From: Gliomastix tumulicola
Taxonomy: Eukaryota > Ascomycota > Sordariomycetes > Hypocreales > Bionectriaceae
Direction of reading: 5' to 3'
Length of the DNA: 64,000 nucleotides
NCBI GenBank assembly: GCA_001599755.1
Contig: BCHX01000002.1
Location: 1,550,001 to 1,614,000, forward strand
Part shown: one piece after another, positions 12,788 to 24,801 of the stretch
Position numbering within the stretch: position 1 is the stretch's first letter
Layout of the letters: every line of letters starts with the position of its first letter
Translations under genes and position numbers: made by a program
The notes under the pieces: model-generated
Told to the model about the DNA's origin: nothing
What the model saw: only the letters and a program-made list of their open reading frames with translations
The model's database searches: none

Positions 12788-15700
12788 GGGAGGGGATCCA
12801 GAGGAGGTTGAAATAGGCGTGAGAAGGCTCGAGTCGCACTGAGCGGTTATGGGGAATGCCGATACCTAGATTGCTAACATTAATGTCTCTTCCAAATTCC
12901 TCAGTAGTGTCATGTCTAGAGGGGGTGGCATACGGCGGAGTAGGAAGTCGGAAGCTCCTGATAGGTCGTGGTAGGGGGGATTATGGAGTGGCGGTTTTCT
13001 CCCGACATATTGATGCTGCTTGAAAGATGGTCAATCTCCTCTGACTGATGAGATTGAGGAACATAGAATGCCTTTAGCATACTCAAACATCAAAAGACAG
13101 TATAAGTGCAATTGCGCGCCAGCCTTATCACAAGGGCTGCTAGTCCAGGATGGGCGAATCTTGGTCAAGGCAGCTGGTATGAACAAGGCAGGTGACGGCT
13201 ATTGCAGGTGGTCGAGATTGATGGTGGTCGAATCTGTTCTGTGGCGGGTATGGGGGATGTCTGAGATTCGGGCTGGATTTATAAAGCTTCAGCGATGGTG
13301 ATGATGTCGAGCAACGATAAAAGATTCCAACGAAGAAGACTAATTGCCGATGAAAGTCAGTCAGCCCACGCTCACGCTTGGCCGGACCTCGAGAGACCAG
13401 GTGGGAATATCCGGAGTGGACTCAAGCAAACAAACACAGCAAAGAACGAGAGGGAGGGCGCAGTGCCCTGCCAGGACGTAGACGGCCTGGACTATTTGTA
13501 CTGGCAGGACAGGGAAGTGGTTGTTTGCACGAGTGGGCTCCGTAAAGGTGCAGATCATCCGACCGTATCGAAGCAACATACTCTGCGATGGCCAGCATCA
13601 AAGCTGGGGGGAAGGGTGGCAAGTGCCTCGACAAGACTTGGTGGGAAACCAGGGCACCACCCCGCAGGGATGTCACGGAATGGCTCTTGAGAGCTTGCCT
13701 CCGGCTACAGACCCTGACCAAGAAGACCCCCATGAGAGCACGCCAAGGTAGAGCAGAGGAGGACCTGAAAGCAGAAGTCGGGGTGGTACTTGGTACCTAC
13801 TGAATACCCGTCGCCGGACGAGGTGTGTCTGCTTCCAGATGTCTGCGCAGGCCGGAACTGTATGCATACACTAGCAATTTTACCGGCGAAACAGGGAACC
13901 AGAGAGATTGTCCATGTCCCAGCGACCCTGATGCCATTGGTAGAGATACACTGTACAGTACATTAGTCAAGTTCAGTCAAGAATCGAGAGATGTGAGTTG
14001 CGTGGGTCGAAGGCTTGACGGGGGTGGGCGTATGGAACTATGGATCACCAAGTCGCCAGGCCACGAGGGGGCGTAATTAGAAACGGTGGGTTCGATGGGA
14101 CACTCCCTGCAAGAGCATTCACTCGCAGTTAGAACAGACGAGTGCCTGGCCGTTACGGCCACAAACGCACATGCTCCGTTCGTAGTTGCAACAGCTCACC
14201 TCAGAGGGCTGGGCCGAACGCTAAAGCAGAGGGAGCCCACGCACGCAATGGGCTCCAACGAAGCTGGACCCTATGCTGCGGTGTGTTGTGGCTGGGAGGC
14301 CGGCTTTGCTCGTTGACACATGCCGTGGAGGAAGCATTTATTTGGACCATGAAATCAGATACGTCTGGTCCTCGACAAAGCCGTGGCCAGCAAGACCGGA
14401 GAAGCCAAAGGCCTTTGATGCTGATGGAGGTACACCTCAAGACGTACTCGTAGTTCATCACATCGACATGGAGTGATAACGGTCCGTTCTGGCCGGCTCT
14501 GCAAAGTCCACTTGTAGGGGTTTCCCTCTCGATCTGCCGAAGCTGGCACGGCGGTCATAGCGGCGATGCACTCGTGTCCGCCACGTCTTGGGTGTGAGGG
14601 TGTCCATCAATCCTATGAATGAGTAGTATTGGGAACCAACAACATGATGACGGTCGGAGCCAGAACGACAAGTGGCCATGATGGTCACGAATAGCCCAAG
14701 TCTTGCCCACGGCCTTGGCTATTATTGGCCGACTTGCCGCGGTTGTTGGTTGCTATAGGTATGTTGGTCGATGATTTCTAGCCAAAGGACTGAAGGCAGG
14801 ACCCGCCGACAATGGCAAAGAAAGATAAAGAAAGCTCAAAAACGAGCCCAAGGATGCACGCACGGGGTGCTGGTGCATTTGGACCCAAGGCCTTGGCCGA
14901 GGGAAGCAAGGCCCAAGGCACGAAAGTCAACCGGCAAGACACAAGCAGGTGGAGGAGGCATCCAGTCAGAAATCAGATTCTCCCACCATCTGGTGTTTGG
15001 CTGAGATCGGTTACACAGTGCGGAAATAGCCAGGGTTGGGCCTTCCTTCCTGTCTGGCCTTCTGTTTGCTGAAAGCTAGGCCTATCACGGCCTAGTGCGC
15101 TTCTACTCCCAACTCTCCCGAGTTCCAATATTTCTCCAAAATCCAAATCCCGCCCTTTGAACGAACGGCGCATATCCTCTCACATCGATTCATCCTACAC
15201 TCAACTGTGCCCCATGAGGAACGACAGGCATCCCTGATTATCTTCTCGTCAAGCTGCAAACCAACAGTTCCATATACCGCCCGGCATACAGAGTGGCACT
15301 GGGGGCCGGAGGAACAAGTCATCGTCCACGCCGTTCCAGGCCACGACTGGCTACTACTGGCTGGCTAAGCAACACGTCCTCCAGCCCTACGCACTAGCTA
15401 ACTCTTCCCTTAGCCTGTGCCCCAAGATGGATTCCGCGACGGCCCCTACGCCGCGGAAGAGATCGGTCACAAACTCTAGTCCGCAATCCCGCACACTATC
15501 GATGGACGGTGTCCAAAGACAAGACTACTACGTATCTCGGCGACACGCATCATAAGCCATGAGCTGTGTGGAGGCAAACGGGCCACAAGAAGCGCATTTC
15601 AGCGACACCTTTGCGGAGCACTTGGAAGTTCCTTCTGCCACGAGGTTGTGAATCAACTGAAAGGAGCAGTGAACACTACGAAGCCGAGCTAGCGCCGATT

Positions 15701-18700
15701 CCCCTGTGTAATGGAGCCAAATGAGATCACCCCTGCGACATGCCCAGATTCAAGGGCATACCTTGAGCGATGCGCTCACTCAGATACCTGTCTCTACGGC
15801 TTGGATCATCATGTGCGCAGAGGATCGCAGACATACGACACCACCAGTTTATTCGGTCACATTGGCAGATGATGTGCAGTGCGAGAAGCCTCCGCCATCT
15901 CCTGATTAAGCCCTCTGCATCACGCAGTCCCACAGCACGGAACCTCCGCAGATTGTCGTATCGTTCCAAACTCGAGATCACGGTCGGTCTGTGTGACTGG
16001 ACAGGCGCCTAGCCGATGGAGCGTCGACTTCCGCGCCCACAAACGCCACAGAGAGGTTCAGATTCAAAATCTTGGTGGTGCAGACCATCGAATTGGCACT
16101 GCCAGAAACATAAGGATTCAGTGAGGCCAGAGCCCTCACAGCTCGATTACCTTTTCTCACCCCTCAAGAGGGCAAATGGAAAAAATGAGTGGGAAACTCA
16201 AGGGAAGGCCTGCCTTGCACTCATGCAACGGGACGCCGTCCTTGCATCCGCCGATGCGCCTCGGGGCACTTTTCGCTTCGAGTATGTACGGACGGTAAAG
16301 GAGTCGCACCAAGGCCGAGAAGGGCAGAAAGAAAAAGCACTATGCCGGAATCCCGAATAGTGTGTTGAGCTTGCAGGAAAGGGCCAGTCCCGGCCACATC
16401 AGAGCCCATCCCAGCAGCCAGGCATGGTTTGGCATGGGATTGTTCTGTCACGTTGTGAGCGAACCCCCCACCACGCCATCATTCTTTCCCCGCCCGCCCA
16501 CCTGACTGCCTTGCATGGCTGAATCAATAAGGAGGTGATAATCCAGGTGGCCACGGTTGAATGGAATCTGACGAATTCAGAGCGCATTCCTTCTCATTTC
16601 TGAGCTTCCTCGCAAAGCGCAACTAGGAGGACACTTGTTAATCAGTCCCATCAAAAGCACCGACTCTAGCCAATCACGGTAGGCCGCTCCGGCGCCCGGT
16701 CTTGGCAACCAGATTGCCGGGACGCGCTAGCAGGGATCTACAAGCAATTCCATTGGCCAGATTGCACACACCCTCATCCATTTTGGTTCTCATCCAATGA
16801 TAAGGCGAGTACAAGTGGGACGCTAATCTCAATCCGATCAGATACCCCCGCGTGCGCGCTTATACGAGGTGACAGGCATTCTTATTGGGTACCGAAAGAC
16901 GCAACAAGCGCATTTCTCATGCACAGCCAGCTCATCGCTCGTCCTTCTTACCCTCCAGCACAGTATAAATACCTCCTTGATTTCTTCTGCCTTGGGCCGC
17001 GCATCCTGAGGGGAAGCTGCGTCAGGTTCAGCGGATCAAAGCATTTGAGCTCCACCCCACCGCGACCAAGCCGGAAGCTGAGCAAGGAGGTGCCAGCAAT
17101 GAGACGATTGTGAGCGACCGGAGTTTGGGTTTTATTTGCGCGCCGTATGCGGCCTACCCACGTCGCAACCAAATCACCCTCTTTGAGTGGAAACTCCAGG
17201 CATCGATGAGGAAAGGCTGGAGTCGCCCACCGGTTCCTGGTACGGGGGATTCCGTCCGTACGGCCAAATTACCGCCAGAGCGCCCCAGGAGGGCCATGTC
17301 CCGGGTTGTGCGCGCGCGCTCTCCCAATCACATACTAACGGTTCTGCCCTACGCTGTGCCACATCACAGCCTCGGGGGTCGGGGGAAAGGCTGGGTTTTA
17401 CCCCCTTTTTTGGGTCTGAGCCAGACCGAGCATGCGACCGTCTACCAGGGTCACCGCCCGGTCCTCTCTCTAGCGCTCAACGTGCTCGACGGGTATCCCG
17501 TAGGTTCTTTTGCTTGTCTTGGTCATCCGGGGCTTCATGAACCCATCATCGCGTCAGTAAAACCACCCCGGAATCAATCAGCGTCTGTCGCTCCGTTATC
17601 TCAGAGCACATCATGTTCATCGGAGATCAGCGACATGGGGGGCGCAGGACCAGTCTAGGTCTCCGCTACGGGCATTCTATACCTTGGTGTGCATGGTACG
17701 CGGAAGCGGCATTGCACAGGAGGCCGGAGTCACCTGGCCAAGCCGTTCGTGGTTGGCATCTAGCCCGATTCTACCCACGTTGGCTTCTCTGCCCATAAGT
17801 GAGCCTGGCCCAAACTCTCGGGTACGCAGACGGTCAACGACTGGTCCAACTTCATCCATGTGATGCACACTTTGTAATCAGCGTCTCCAGTCCATGTCCT
17901 CCACGGTGGCTTGGATGCTAAATTCTCTCGTCTGGGACGAAGGGCTCCGCTGGGTTCGGTTCCGCTCAACCAGCCCAAAGTGACCGTCGACCTTCGAGGA
18001 CCATGTGCACGCACCTAAGCAAAGGCCGCATATCAATAGACACGTTATGCAGGCTCCGTCTGTTCGGGATGCACCATGTATGTGTGGTCCTCCAGGGCCT
18101 CCAGCTTGTCTCAAAAACCGAGCATGCGAGGCGGGCCTGGAGACGAGGTCTGGCCACCCCCAAGCCCAACACCCAATCCCATTAATGTACGGCTGTAAAT
18201 TCCACCGGACGCACTGTGCCAGTCTAGCGAAGCTCGAGCCCATTCTCATGGCCCCGGTGGGTGGAGGAGGCGATGTCGAGGAGCCCTCGAAGTTGGCAGT
18301 GGCTGCCGAGGGAGTGTTGGCAGATCCTCTGGACTGAACCAACGAACGGGTGATCCTCGTGTCCAAGGCTGCCCTCGCCCTACCGCTTCTGCTCCTCTCT
18401 TCTTGCCTTCCCTCATCAGTAGCGTGTGCTGTTGGGCTTTCTAGGTGGCTCTCCATGTTTATCTCAGCTCTAGCGATGTTGGTTGTGTCTGGAGGGCTGT
18501 GTGTCAAAGTGTACTCAGGGGGGGGCAACCTGTCAGTCCATCGGCCAGGCACCAGATGCAAATCCCCCTCCCCTCCCCCCCAAAACAGTGCCCATACCAT
18601 AATCTGCGCCGTCGGATTGCCTTGCCGACAACAGGACAGTCCCTGACAGCGCCGCCGTGAAAGTGTGTCACAGTGTCAGCGTCCCGCGCACCGCGCCTTC

Positions 18701-20512
18701 TTCTCCCATCACATCCGCACGCAACGCCCGGACAAGTCTCGAACCCGGAAAACTTATCACCCAGAACTGTCCATCTTAGCGCTTTCTAGAAGGCACAACT
18801 CCACCACGGACCTGTGAACGCCAGGCACACCACCCTCCAGCTCAGGGGGTGTGTGTATGTATGTGCGTGTGTGTGGGTGGAAGCAACAAAGAAACCTCGA
18901 CAAGTACCGGTACCTGCTCCCGCCCAACTCGACAAGTCACTCCTCCCACCACGCCGCTAGCAGGAAAACTCTTGGCCCGAGGATATATCAACGGAAAGGA
19001 AAAAAATCAAGGCCTTTGAGTCCGGAAAGCCAGGGAACACCGGTTGATCCCCTCCCCCCCTTTTCCGCTCAGGGGACCGCATCACATCCTATCACGTAGC
19101 GCCCCGGGACACCCACTCGCTCATCCTTGAGATGACAAAGGGGGAATAATGTCGGTACGGCGCCATGTGTCAAGTGTTCAGAGGGCCGGAGGATGGAGGG
19201 ACAGCAGCCAACAGTCGAAGGATTAGGCGCGGGGCGCAAAAAGGGGGAAGTCCAGCAGACCAACATACATACATACATAACATGACCTACAAACCGGCCA
19301 CCCTTCTCGAACTGCCATTGGTTACCGAGCGAGAAAGCGTCGCATTACGTGACACTGTCGTAAGCGCCTAGGAGGAATGCCTCGCTTTGGGCAAGTGATT
19401 CACCGCCTCGGTCCCCGTCGCTTTAGATAGAAAAAGGCAAAGGACCGATTGAATTATCATCTGAAAGGTAAAAGACGGACGAAAGTAGATTCCGGACGGA
19501 AAGACTATGTTGGTTGAGGGGGGATCAAGACCGTAGACGTGTTGGTTTTGCCTCTTTTTTTTTTCTCAACGACACCACCGCGGTCCGTTCCTAGTGACAG
19601 CGGGCGGCAGTTCCTAAGGGACAGACGGCGGCGCGTCGTCGATGCGTCCAGAGGAAGGCCTTTTTCTCGATTTTGTCGACCAACAGTCACCCTCCTATCC
19701 GGAGTGTATGACTCGGGCTAGCGAGAAACCAACACATTTGGCGGCCGCTCGAGGAGAAAGGAGCGGGGAGTCCATCGTCAGTGTTGGCTGGTGATTGGGG
19801 TTGCCTTGACTCCCGCCCCCTGATGTCTACCACACCAATTTTGCTGGCTCCATACAACAACATTCCATTGCAAACAAGTTTAGCGTATCGGAGCGTGTCG
19901 GCTCATTCGCTACGAGCAAGACGACAGAAGGCACGTTGTGGGCGGATAAGCGTGAAGTTTGCGGGCGGAGGACGTCGGCCTCACTCACGTTACTCAACTC
20001 GTCGAGATAGAGAGATCACATGCTGACGCAAGGAATGCTAAGATGCCAGTTGTATTCATTATAATCGTAAATTCAGCATAGCCAAGCCCATTACACAATC
20101 CCTCGTCATTCTTTAGACGACCTTCCTATATATTACGTTGAAACTAAACAATCGACAAAGGGCAGTCAATCTACACGATACGAACTCGGCCGTATGGCAC
20201 TGCGTTTTTATCTCGCGTATTGCCAGGTCAATCGAGACCTATGCGAGACTTATGAGAGCATCCTCACTTGGGTGGTGATGCCTTACCTGATAACAGAAGA
20301 TGTCAAACGTCAATGGAACAATCCTCATCCGTCTCTTTGCCACGTCTCTCCTCGGCTTCGTGGGTTTTCGTCTCGCTTCTCCTCGTCCGTGGGCAATTTG
20401 CTATCCCGATTCATTCCTAGGGAGTCGAGATGGTCAAATGTCCCGCTCCAAGGGAAATAGGATGTTGGGGAGGTCAATTTGTTCCTTCCATACCTTCCCG
20501 AGAAGCCTCATT
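12788..20512. other. Gene-poor 7.7-kb region
   Basis: I find no supported gene over 7.7 kb. The longest frame (17878-18600, minus, 240 codons) has no family signal, no flanking intron signals and a composition like its surroundings. The base composition is not AT-skewed, so there is no obvious repeat-induced point mutation. A good TATA-like TATAAATA occurs at 16964-16971 without a convincing downstream ORF. There is no long internal repeat, transposon coding sequence or recognisable tRNA. It may hold long non-coding transcripts, long promoters or old decayed sequence. Confidence 0.5.
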
Positions 20513-22870
20513 CTATGCTCCTTCCAGCGGTGGAACGTATGAATAGTTGAAATCGAGCAGCCCGTCCAACATCCAGTTCTGCGGGTCAAAGAAGTCGTAG
20601 TTTGTTTCGCCGTAGCTCATTCCCCCGATCATGCTGTTGGGAGCCGAAGACGGCGCAGAGAGGCCGGTAGCGCCAGGCGTCAGGGCGCCATTCACAGCGA
20701 GGATATTAGATGTTGTTACACTATGAGATGGCATCAACGTGCTATCCAGATGAGTGGACGAGGCCGAGGACTCATTTGCCGAATCAGGATTTGTAGGTTG
20801 CTTAATAGCTAGATGAGCAAGAGGAGAGTTAGTTACAAGTCGATCCAGAACCGGATGGGTCAAGGAATGCTCACCTTCAAGCGTACCGCGACCCTGGGAT
20901 TGATACTCCTCCCTCCATCTCCACACAGAGTCGAAGACGAGGCTCATGCTGTGGCGGCAGCGAACCTTGAGCTGCAAGCTATCGTCCACGTTGACGGGTG
21001 AATCATCATGAGGGTCAAGGGCATGGTTGGTACTATCCAGCCGTGCGCCATTCCACATCTGCACCATCAGCTCGGCCAGGCGCCATTGCAGGTCATTGTG
21101 GACGACGCTCGTAGCACGGATCGCTGTCACAGTCTGATGAAACAGACTTCGCCCGCGGTGGAACTCGATCGTCTTGGAGAAGAAAGACCTCATCAGTTTG
21201 AGGACAGTGAAACCGGCAGCCACCAACATCTGCTGGAGATAGTTGGTGCAGTAAGCCAAGATCGAGCCGCCATTCTTGGCTCCTGGTGATTTCGTCTGAC
21301 CCTGTTCCAAGAGGTCGTCGAGAAAGCTGGTTGCTGCCCGCCACAGTCCCATTAGGTCATCCATGTAGCCTGGCGTGGTGCTGGCATCGAAGAACCCCGC
21401 CAGTCTCATATGCAGACATGCTGCTCGCAGATGCAAATTGACGATGGGACCAAGTCTCTGCGACATGATGTTGGCATGTAGCTCAGCATAGTCCCGACGA
21501 TAGACTCTCATCAGCATGGCCCGGTGCTCGTCACCAGCCACGCCTCGAGGGTCGCTAGCATTACTGTACATCTCCTTGGAAACCTTGTCGCAGAATCTCT
21601 CGATTTGCAGACGAGCCTCAAGTCCTGGAGGAAGCTTCAAGGCCATGTCATCACCTGGCCTCAGCGCAAGCGTCCAATCGTACAGGGTTGAGGCTGGCTG
21701 GCCATAGCCCGTGCCGACGTTCTGGGCTACAATATTGGCCACGGCCCAGGTGATGACACGGTCATGGAGCTGGTCCTTGTTCAAGTCAACAGCCATCCGT
21801 GAGAAGTCTTGGATATGGTTAGGGCGGTGAAGACCAATTCCAGTGGCAGTCTTCATCATGACTCCACAGAGGATATGCGTCGGATCTGATGACGTTGTGC
21901 TCGTTGGCAGCGGCCACGCGCACAGCAAACACATAGCCTTGACAACATAGTAGCTGCTTGGAACTTCGCCGATGGTCGTCCAGAGAAGCCGCGTTAGGGG
22001 AGCCGAGAGGTGGCTCAGGAGTTCAGGGGCATTCGGAGGGGTGAAGCGACGGGCTGCGACGGAGATGATGGTCCAGAAGAGAAGGGGGTTCAACTGATAG
22101 TAGGAGTCCGCACTCAAGGAGGGGTTCAGGAAAGGTAGAAAATGATGATAGACATCGAAAAATTCGGCATACAGCGCATTGACGTCTTCGTGAGTCAGAC
22201 GGACATTCTCCAACTCGTGCGAGTAATGTGGCACGTTGTACGAGCCGCCTCTCTTAAGATGCAACAGCGAAGACACGGCCTCGTCGGACCCCATGAGAGA
22301 CGGATTGCGCGTGTGTGTGTATGGAGTGGTCTGCGTCGGCGGCGACTGAAGGTGATCATCATCCTCCTCCGGGGTGTAGCCCTGGGATTTGGCTTGCGCC
22401 ACACTGCGACGGAGGCGGTCGATTTCCTTCTCCATCTCGGCGTGTTTCGATCGCTTTCCGACGCGCTTGAAGTTGGACTCGATCTTGCAGTCCAGCTTCA
22501 AGCGCTTGCAGCGCGAGCAGCTCTGGAACGGGTCTTGCACAACATCGCATCGCAGCTACAGACGACGATGCGGTCAGCGATGTGATCACAAGAGACGAGA
22601 GCAATGGCCGCAGTGCCCGGGGCTGCCACTCACCTTTTGCTGTCTGCACTCGTTGCAGGCCCTCTTGACGCCGGGCTGGCGCTTCTTGTCGCCATCGGCG
22701 TGGTCATCGTCGTGGTCGTGGTCCACGAAGCTGCCCGGACTGCTCTCGAGGCCGGTGAGGCCGGTACTTCTCTTGCGCTTGAAGGTACCGCCGCCGTGCC
22801 TCGAGCTGACTGGACTTGTCGGACTCATCGACGCCGCGCCTGCAGAGGCCATGATCGGCTTGCTCTCCAT
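20513..22870 (-). CDS. Zn2Cys6 transcription factor, Leu3/War1-like
   Basis: Fungal binuclear zinc-cluster regulator, nuclear. Exons 22634-22870, 20875-22555 and 20513-20808; about 737 aa. The first intron (22556-22633, GTGAGT...TGTAG) splits the zinc cluster; splicing gives CX2CX6CX9CX2CX6C with Cys72, 75, 82, 92, 95 and 102, followed by a basic linker and a short coiled coil (EKEIDRLRRSV). ACNECRQQKLRCD is typical of the Leu3/War1 branch. The middle (about residues 170-600) is the fungal middle homology region. The start is the first ATG in frame (22870). A second intron of 66 bp (20809-20874, GTGAGC, branch CTAAC, CTAG) is very likely, although its 22 codons contain no stop, so an unspliced 759-aa form is also possible. 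The promoter is shared with the divergent aldehyde dehydrogenase gene. Target genes unknown. Confidence 0.9.
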
Positions 22871-22871
22871 G

Positions 22872-22903
22872 CAGCACAACACAGCACAGCACAGCACAGC
22901 ACA
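22872..22903. repeat. AGCAC/ACAGC pentamer tandem repeat
   Basis: About six copies of a 5-bp unit (ACAGC) lie immediately upstream of the ATG of the Zn2Cys6 gene, so the transcript leader on the minus strand reads as repeated GCTGT directly before the start codon. Confidence 0.8.
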
Positions 22904-23849
22904 AGCTTGTTGGTTGCTGCGATGGGCAGCAAAGCGGGGCTGAGGGTGACCAGGAACCGGATGGGAAGGTCGCAAGCCGACCAATAGCGAAATTGAATTG
23001 CTAATGGCAAGCGTCGCAAATGGAAGTAGTCGTGAGGAGTAGTAGTAGTAATAGCGATAATAGCACTGGCCGGTGTCGCTGGTGGTGGGCGCAAGTTAAG
23101 GATGTTGTTATGTGTAAGTTGGTAGAGTCAACAGGCCGAATGCGGAGGGGAAATATTTTGGAAGGGGATGAGTTTTCTCTATTTTTTTCGTCGAATGCTG
23201 GTTCGCGACGGGAGGAAACTGTGGGCGACAGTGGCCCGCCCCCCAATTGCTAGTGCTGTGGAAAACCTTGCGGCGGGAGGTAGCACTAGCAGTCCTTATA
23301 ACGTAAGGGACTGCTCCCTCCATTTTATTCCCAACTGTTGCAGGTGATTTTAGGGGACCAAGTTCATCGCCGAGCGACGGCCACGCCATGAGTGATGCTG
23401 CGCGTCCTTCTGCTGCGGTAAGGCCAGTGTCTGCCTCTCACCGGTCGATGATCCCATGCCATTGATGCTGCTGCTGCGCTGATCTTCAGACGATTGCAGC
23501 CACTTCGGACAAGTGCGAATGTCGGGCAGCGCCCTGCCATCTCAAACAATTCAATCCAGGGATTGCGATGAAGATGGGGCAAGTGCGGGGCAGACGTGCA
23601 GCCCCTCATCGACCTGATTGGACATGCGACACCCTTGTCACGTGTGGTGTTATATTTCTCACCTCTGATTGGCCAGCGGCAGAGCTCGGGTCCGCCCTCA
23701 TGCATCGATGGCGAACCGGTGTGGATGCAGGACTGCGGATTCGGAAGGAGGCAGCGGGCTGCCATAAAAGCCCCATAGATTTTAGCCCTGCTCGACTCGG
23801 CCGAGACGAGCAGTTTTGGAATCCCTGTATTTTGTCACCTGCCTCGACG

Positions 23850-24203
23850 ATGTACAACGCGACGTACCCGAGCTCATCCAACCAGACATCATCCTCCATC
23901 ACCGATGCTTACACAGGTGGCATGTGGGAATACGACGTCCGTTGTCCGGCGTTGCTTTGCCTTATCCAAGCCCGCCATTGCATGTTTCGACCTTCTTCCA
24001 ATCACATCCAGCCCATTAGCCGTTGCCCGTCCCAGCGCAACGCCTTACTCTCTTCAGACAGGATGGTAGACCGCCTCCAGCCCAAGCCTCCGAAGAAGGT
24101 CGTTCTGAAGCCTCCCCCGCAACCCAAATCGAGCTATGATCTTGCTCTCGATAAGTATGAAGCGCGGTTTGGTGTCCCAAGCCAAGCCCATATAGGTACG
24201 TAA
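23850..24203 (+). CDS. Possible small hypothetical protein
   Basis: Weak candidate. An in-frame ATG at 23850 opens about 117 codons beginning MYNATYPSSSNQTSSSITD and ending with a Lys/Pro-rich, coding-looking stretch (KKVVLKPPPQPKSSYDLALD). A CATAAAAG TATA-like box lies about 85 bp upstream. A possible acceptor (CTCTTCAG, ending near 24058) and a strong donor-like GTACGT at 24194 suggest that the real transcript, if there is one, is spliced and the exact protein differs from this frame. No family recognised. It sits between a transcription factor and an aldehyde dehydrogenase. Confidence 0.2.
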   Translation: MYNATYPSSSNQTSSSITDAYTGGMWEYDVRCPALLCLIQARHCMFRPSSNHIQPISRCPSQRNALLSSDRMVDRLQPKPPKKVVLKPPPQPKSSYDLALDKYEARFGVPSQAHIGT

Positions 24204-24697
24204 ACGCTCTTACATCACCAATCACCCGCTCAAGGTCCTCAATGTCGACGACTGTATCTAACACCGAGGCGTTAAGAACCCATCCACATAAACTCACAGG
24301 CCACGCCTCAACCGTTCCTAGATCCCTCCGCTCTAGAGAAGCGGTGATGAGGGTTAGGCATCGAGAGTTTTACTCACAGGCACTACGAGTACTAGTGCTC
24401 ACTCGCTTCTGGCCGTCCCAGGTTTCCGGGATTCGGCCATCCAATCACGAGAATTGCCCGGCAACGCCTAGAAAACACTCTGCAGCGAGGCGCTCTTGTG
24501 ATTGGAGATCGAGACCTGGGGGCCAGTGGCTTAGCTTTACAGCCGACCAACCTCATCATGACACACGACAAACCCTCCCTCTCGGAGGGTGCTAGTGGAC
24601 GATTGAATATCTGAACTGCCGATGCGGGGTCGATTACAGCCCCAAGAATGAGGGCTGACGTGGAACCCGAGGGACCAGGCTGCCGGAGAGGTTCCAG

Positions 24698-24705
24698 TAT
24701 AAAAG
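24698..24705 (+). promoter_or_regulatory. TATA box of aldehyde dehydrogenase gene
   Basis: TATAAAAG at 24698-24705, about 97 bp before the ATG at 24802 and in the right orientation. A strong TATA in a fungal promoter often accompanies an inducible gene. Confidence 0.6.
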
Positions 24706-24801
24706 CAAGGAATGCTCGTCTCCCGATCGCCCTGGTCTCCCTGTCCTGGACAGCTGTTTATCCCTTGCTCTGATACGACCTCACCTAGTGAAGAGTACAC
24801 A

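Larger units (their letters stand above)
22904..24801. other. Shared divergent promoter region
   Basis: 1.9 kb between the Zn2Cys6 gene (-) and the aldehyde dehydrogenase gene (+). It contains a TATA box for the dehydrogenase at 24698, a CCG-N5-CGG everted pair at 24426-24436 and a possible small gene at 23850-24203. Zinc-cluster regulators commonly bind CGG/CCG pairs, so this is a plausible regulatory region. Confidence 0.5.

Noticed and set aside
17878..18600. 240-codon minus-strand frame in the gene-poor region
   Set aside because: No family motif, no splice signals around it, no promoter features, and overlapping frames on the other strand are as good.
18721..18760. GGGTTCGAGAC T-loop-like sequence on the minus strand
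   Set aside because: The flanking bases do not form a T-stem or a cloverleaf, so it is not a tRNA gene.
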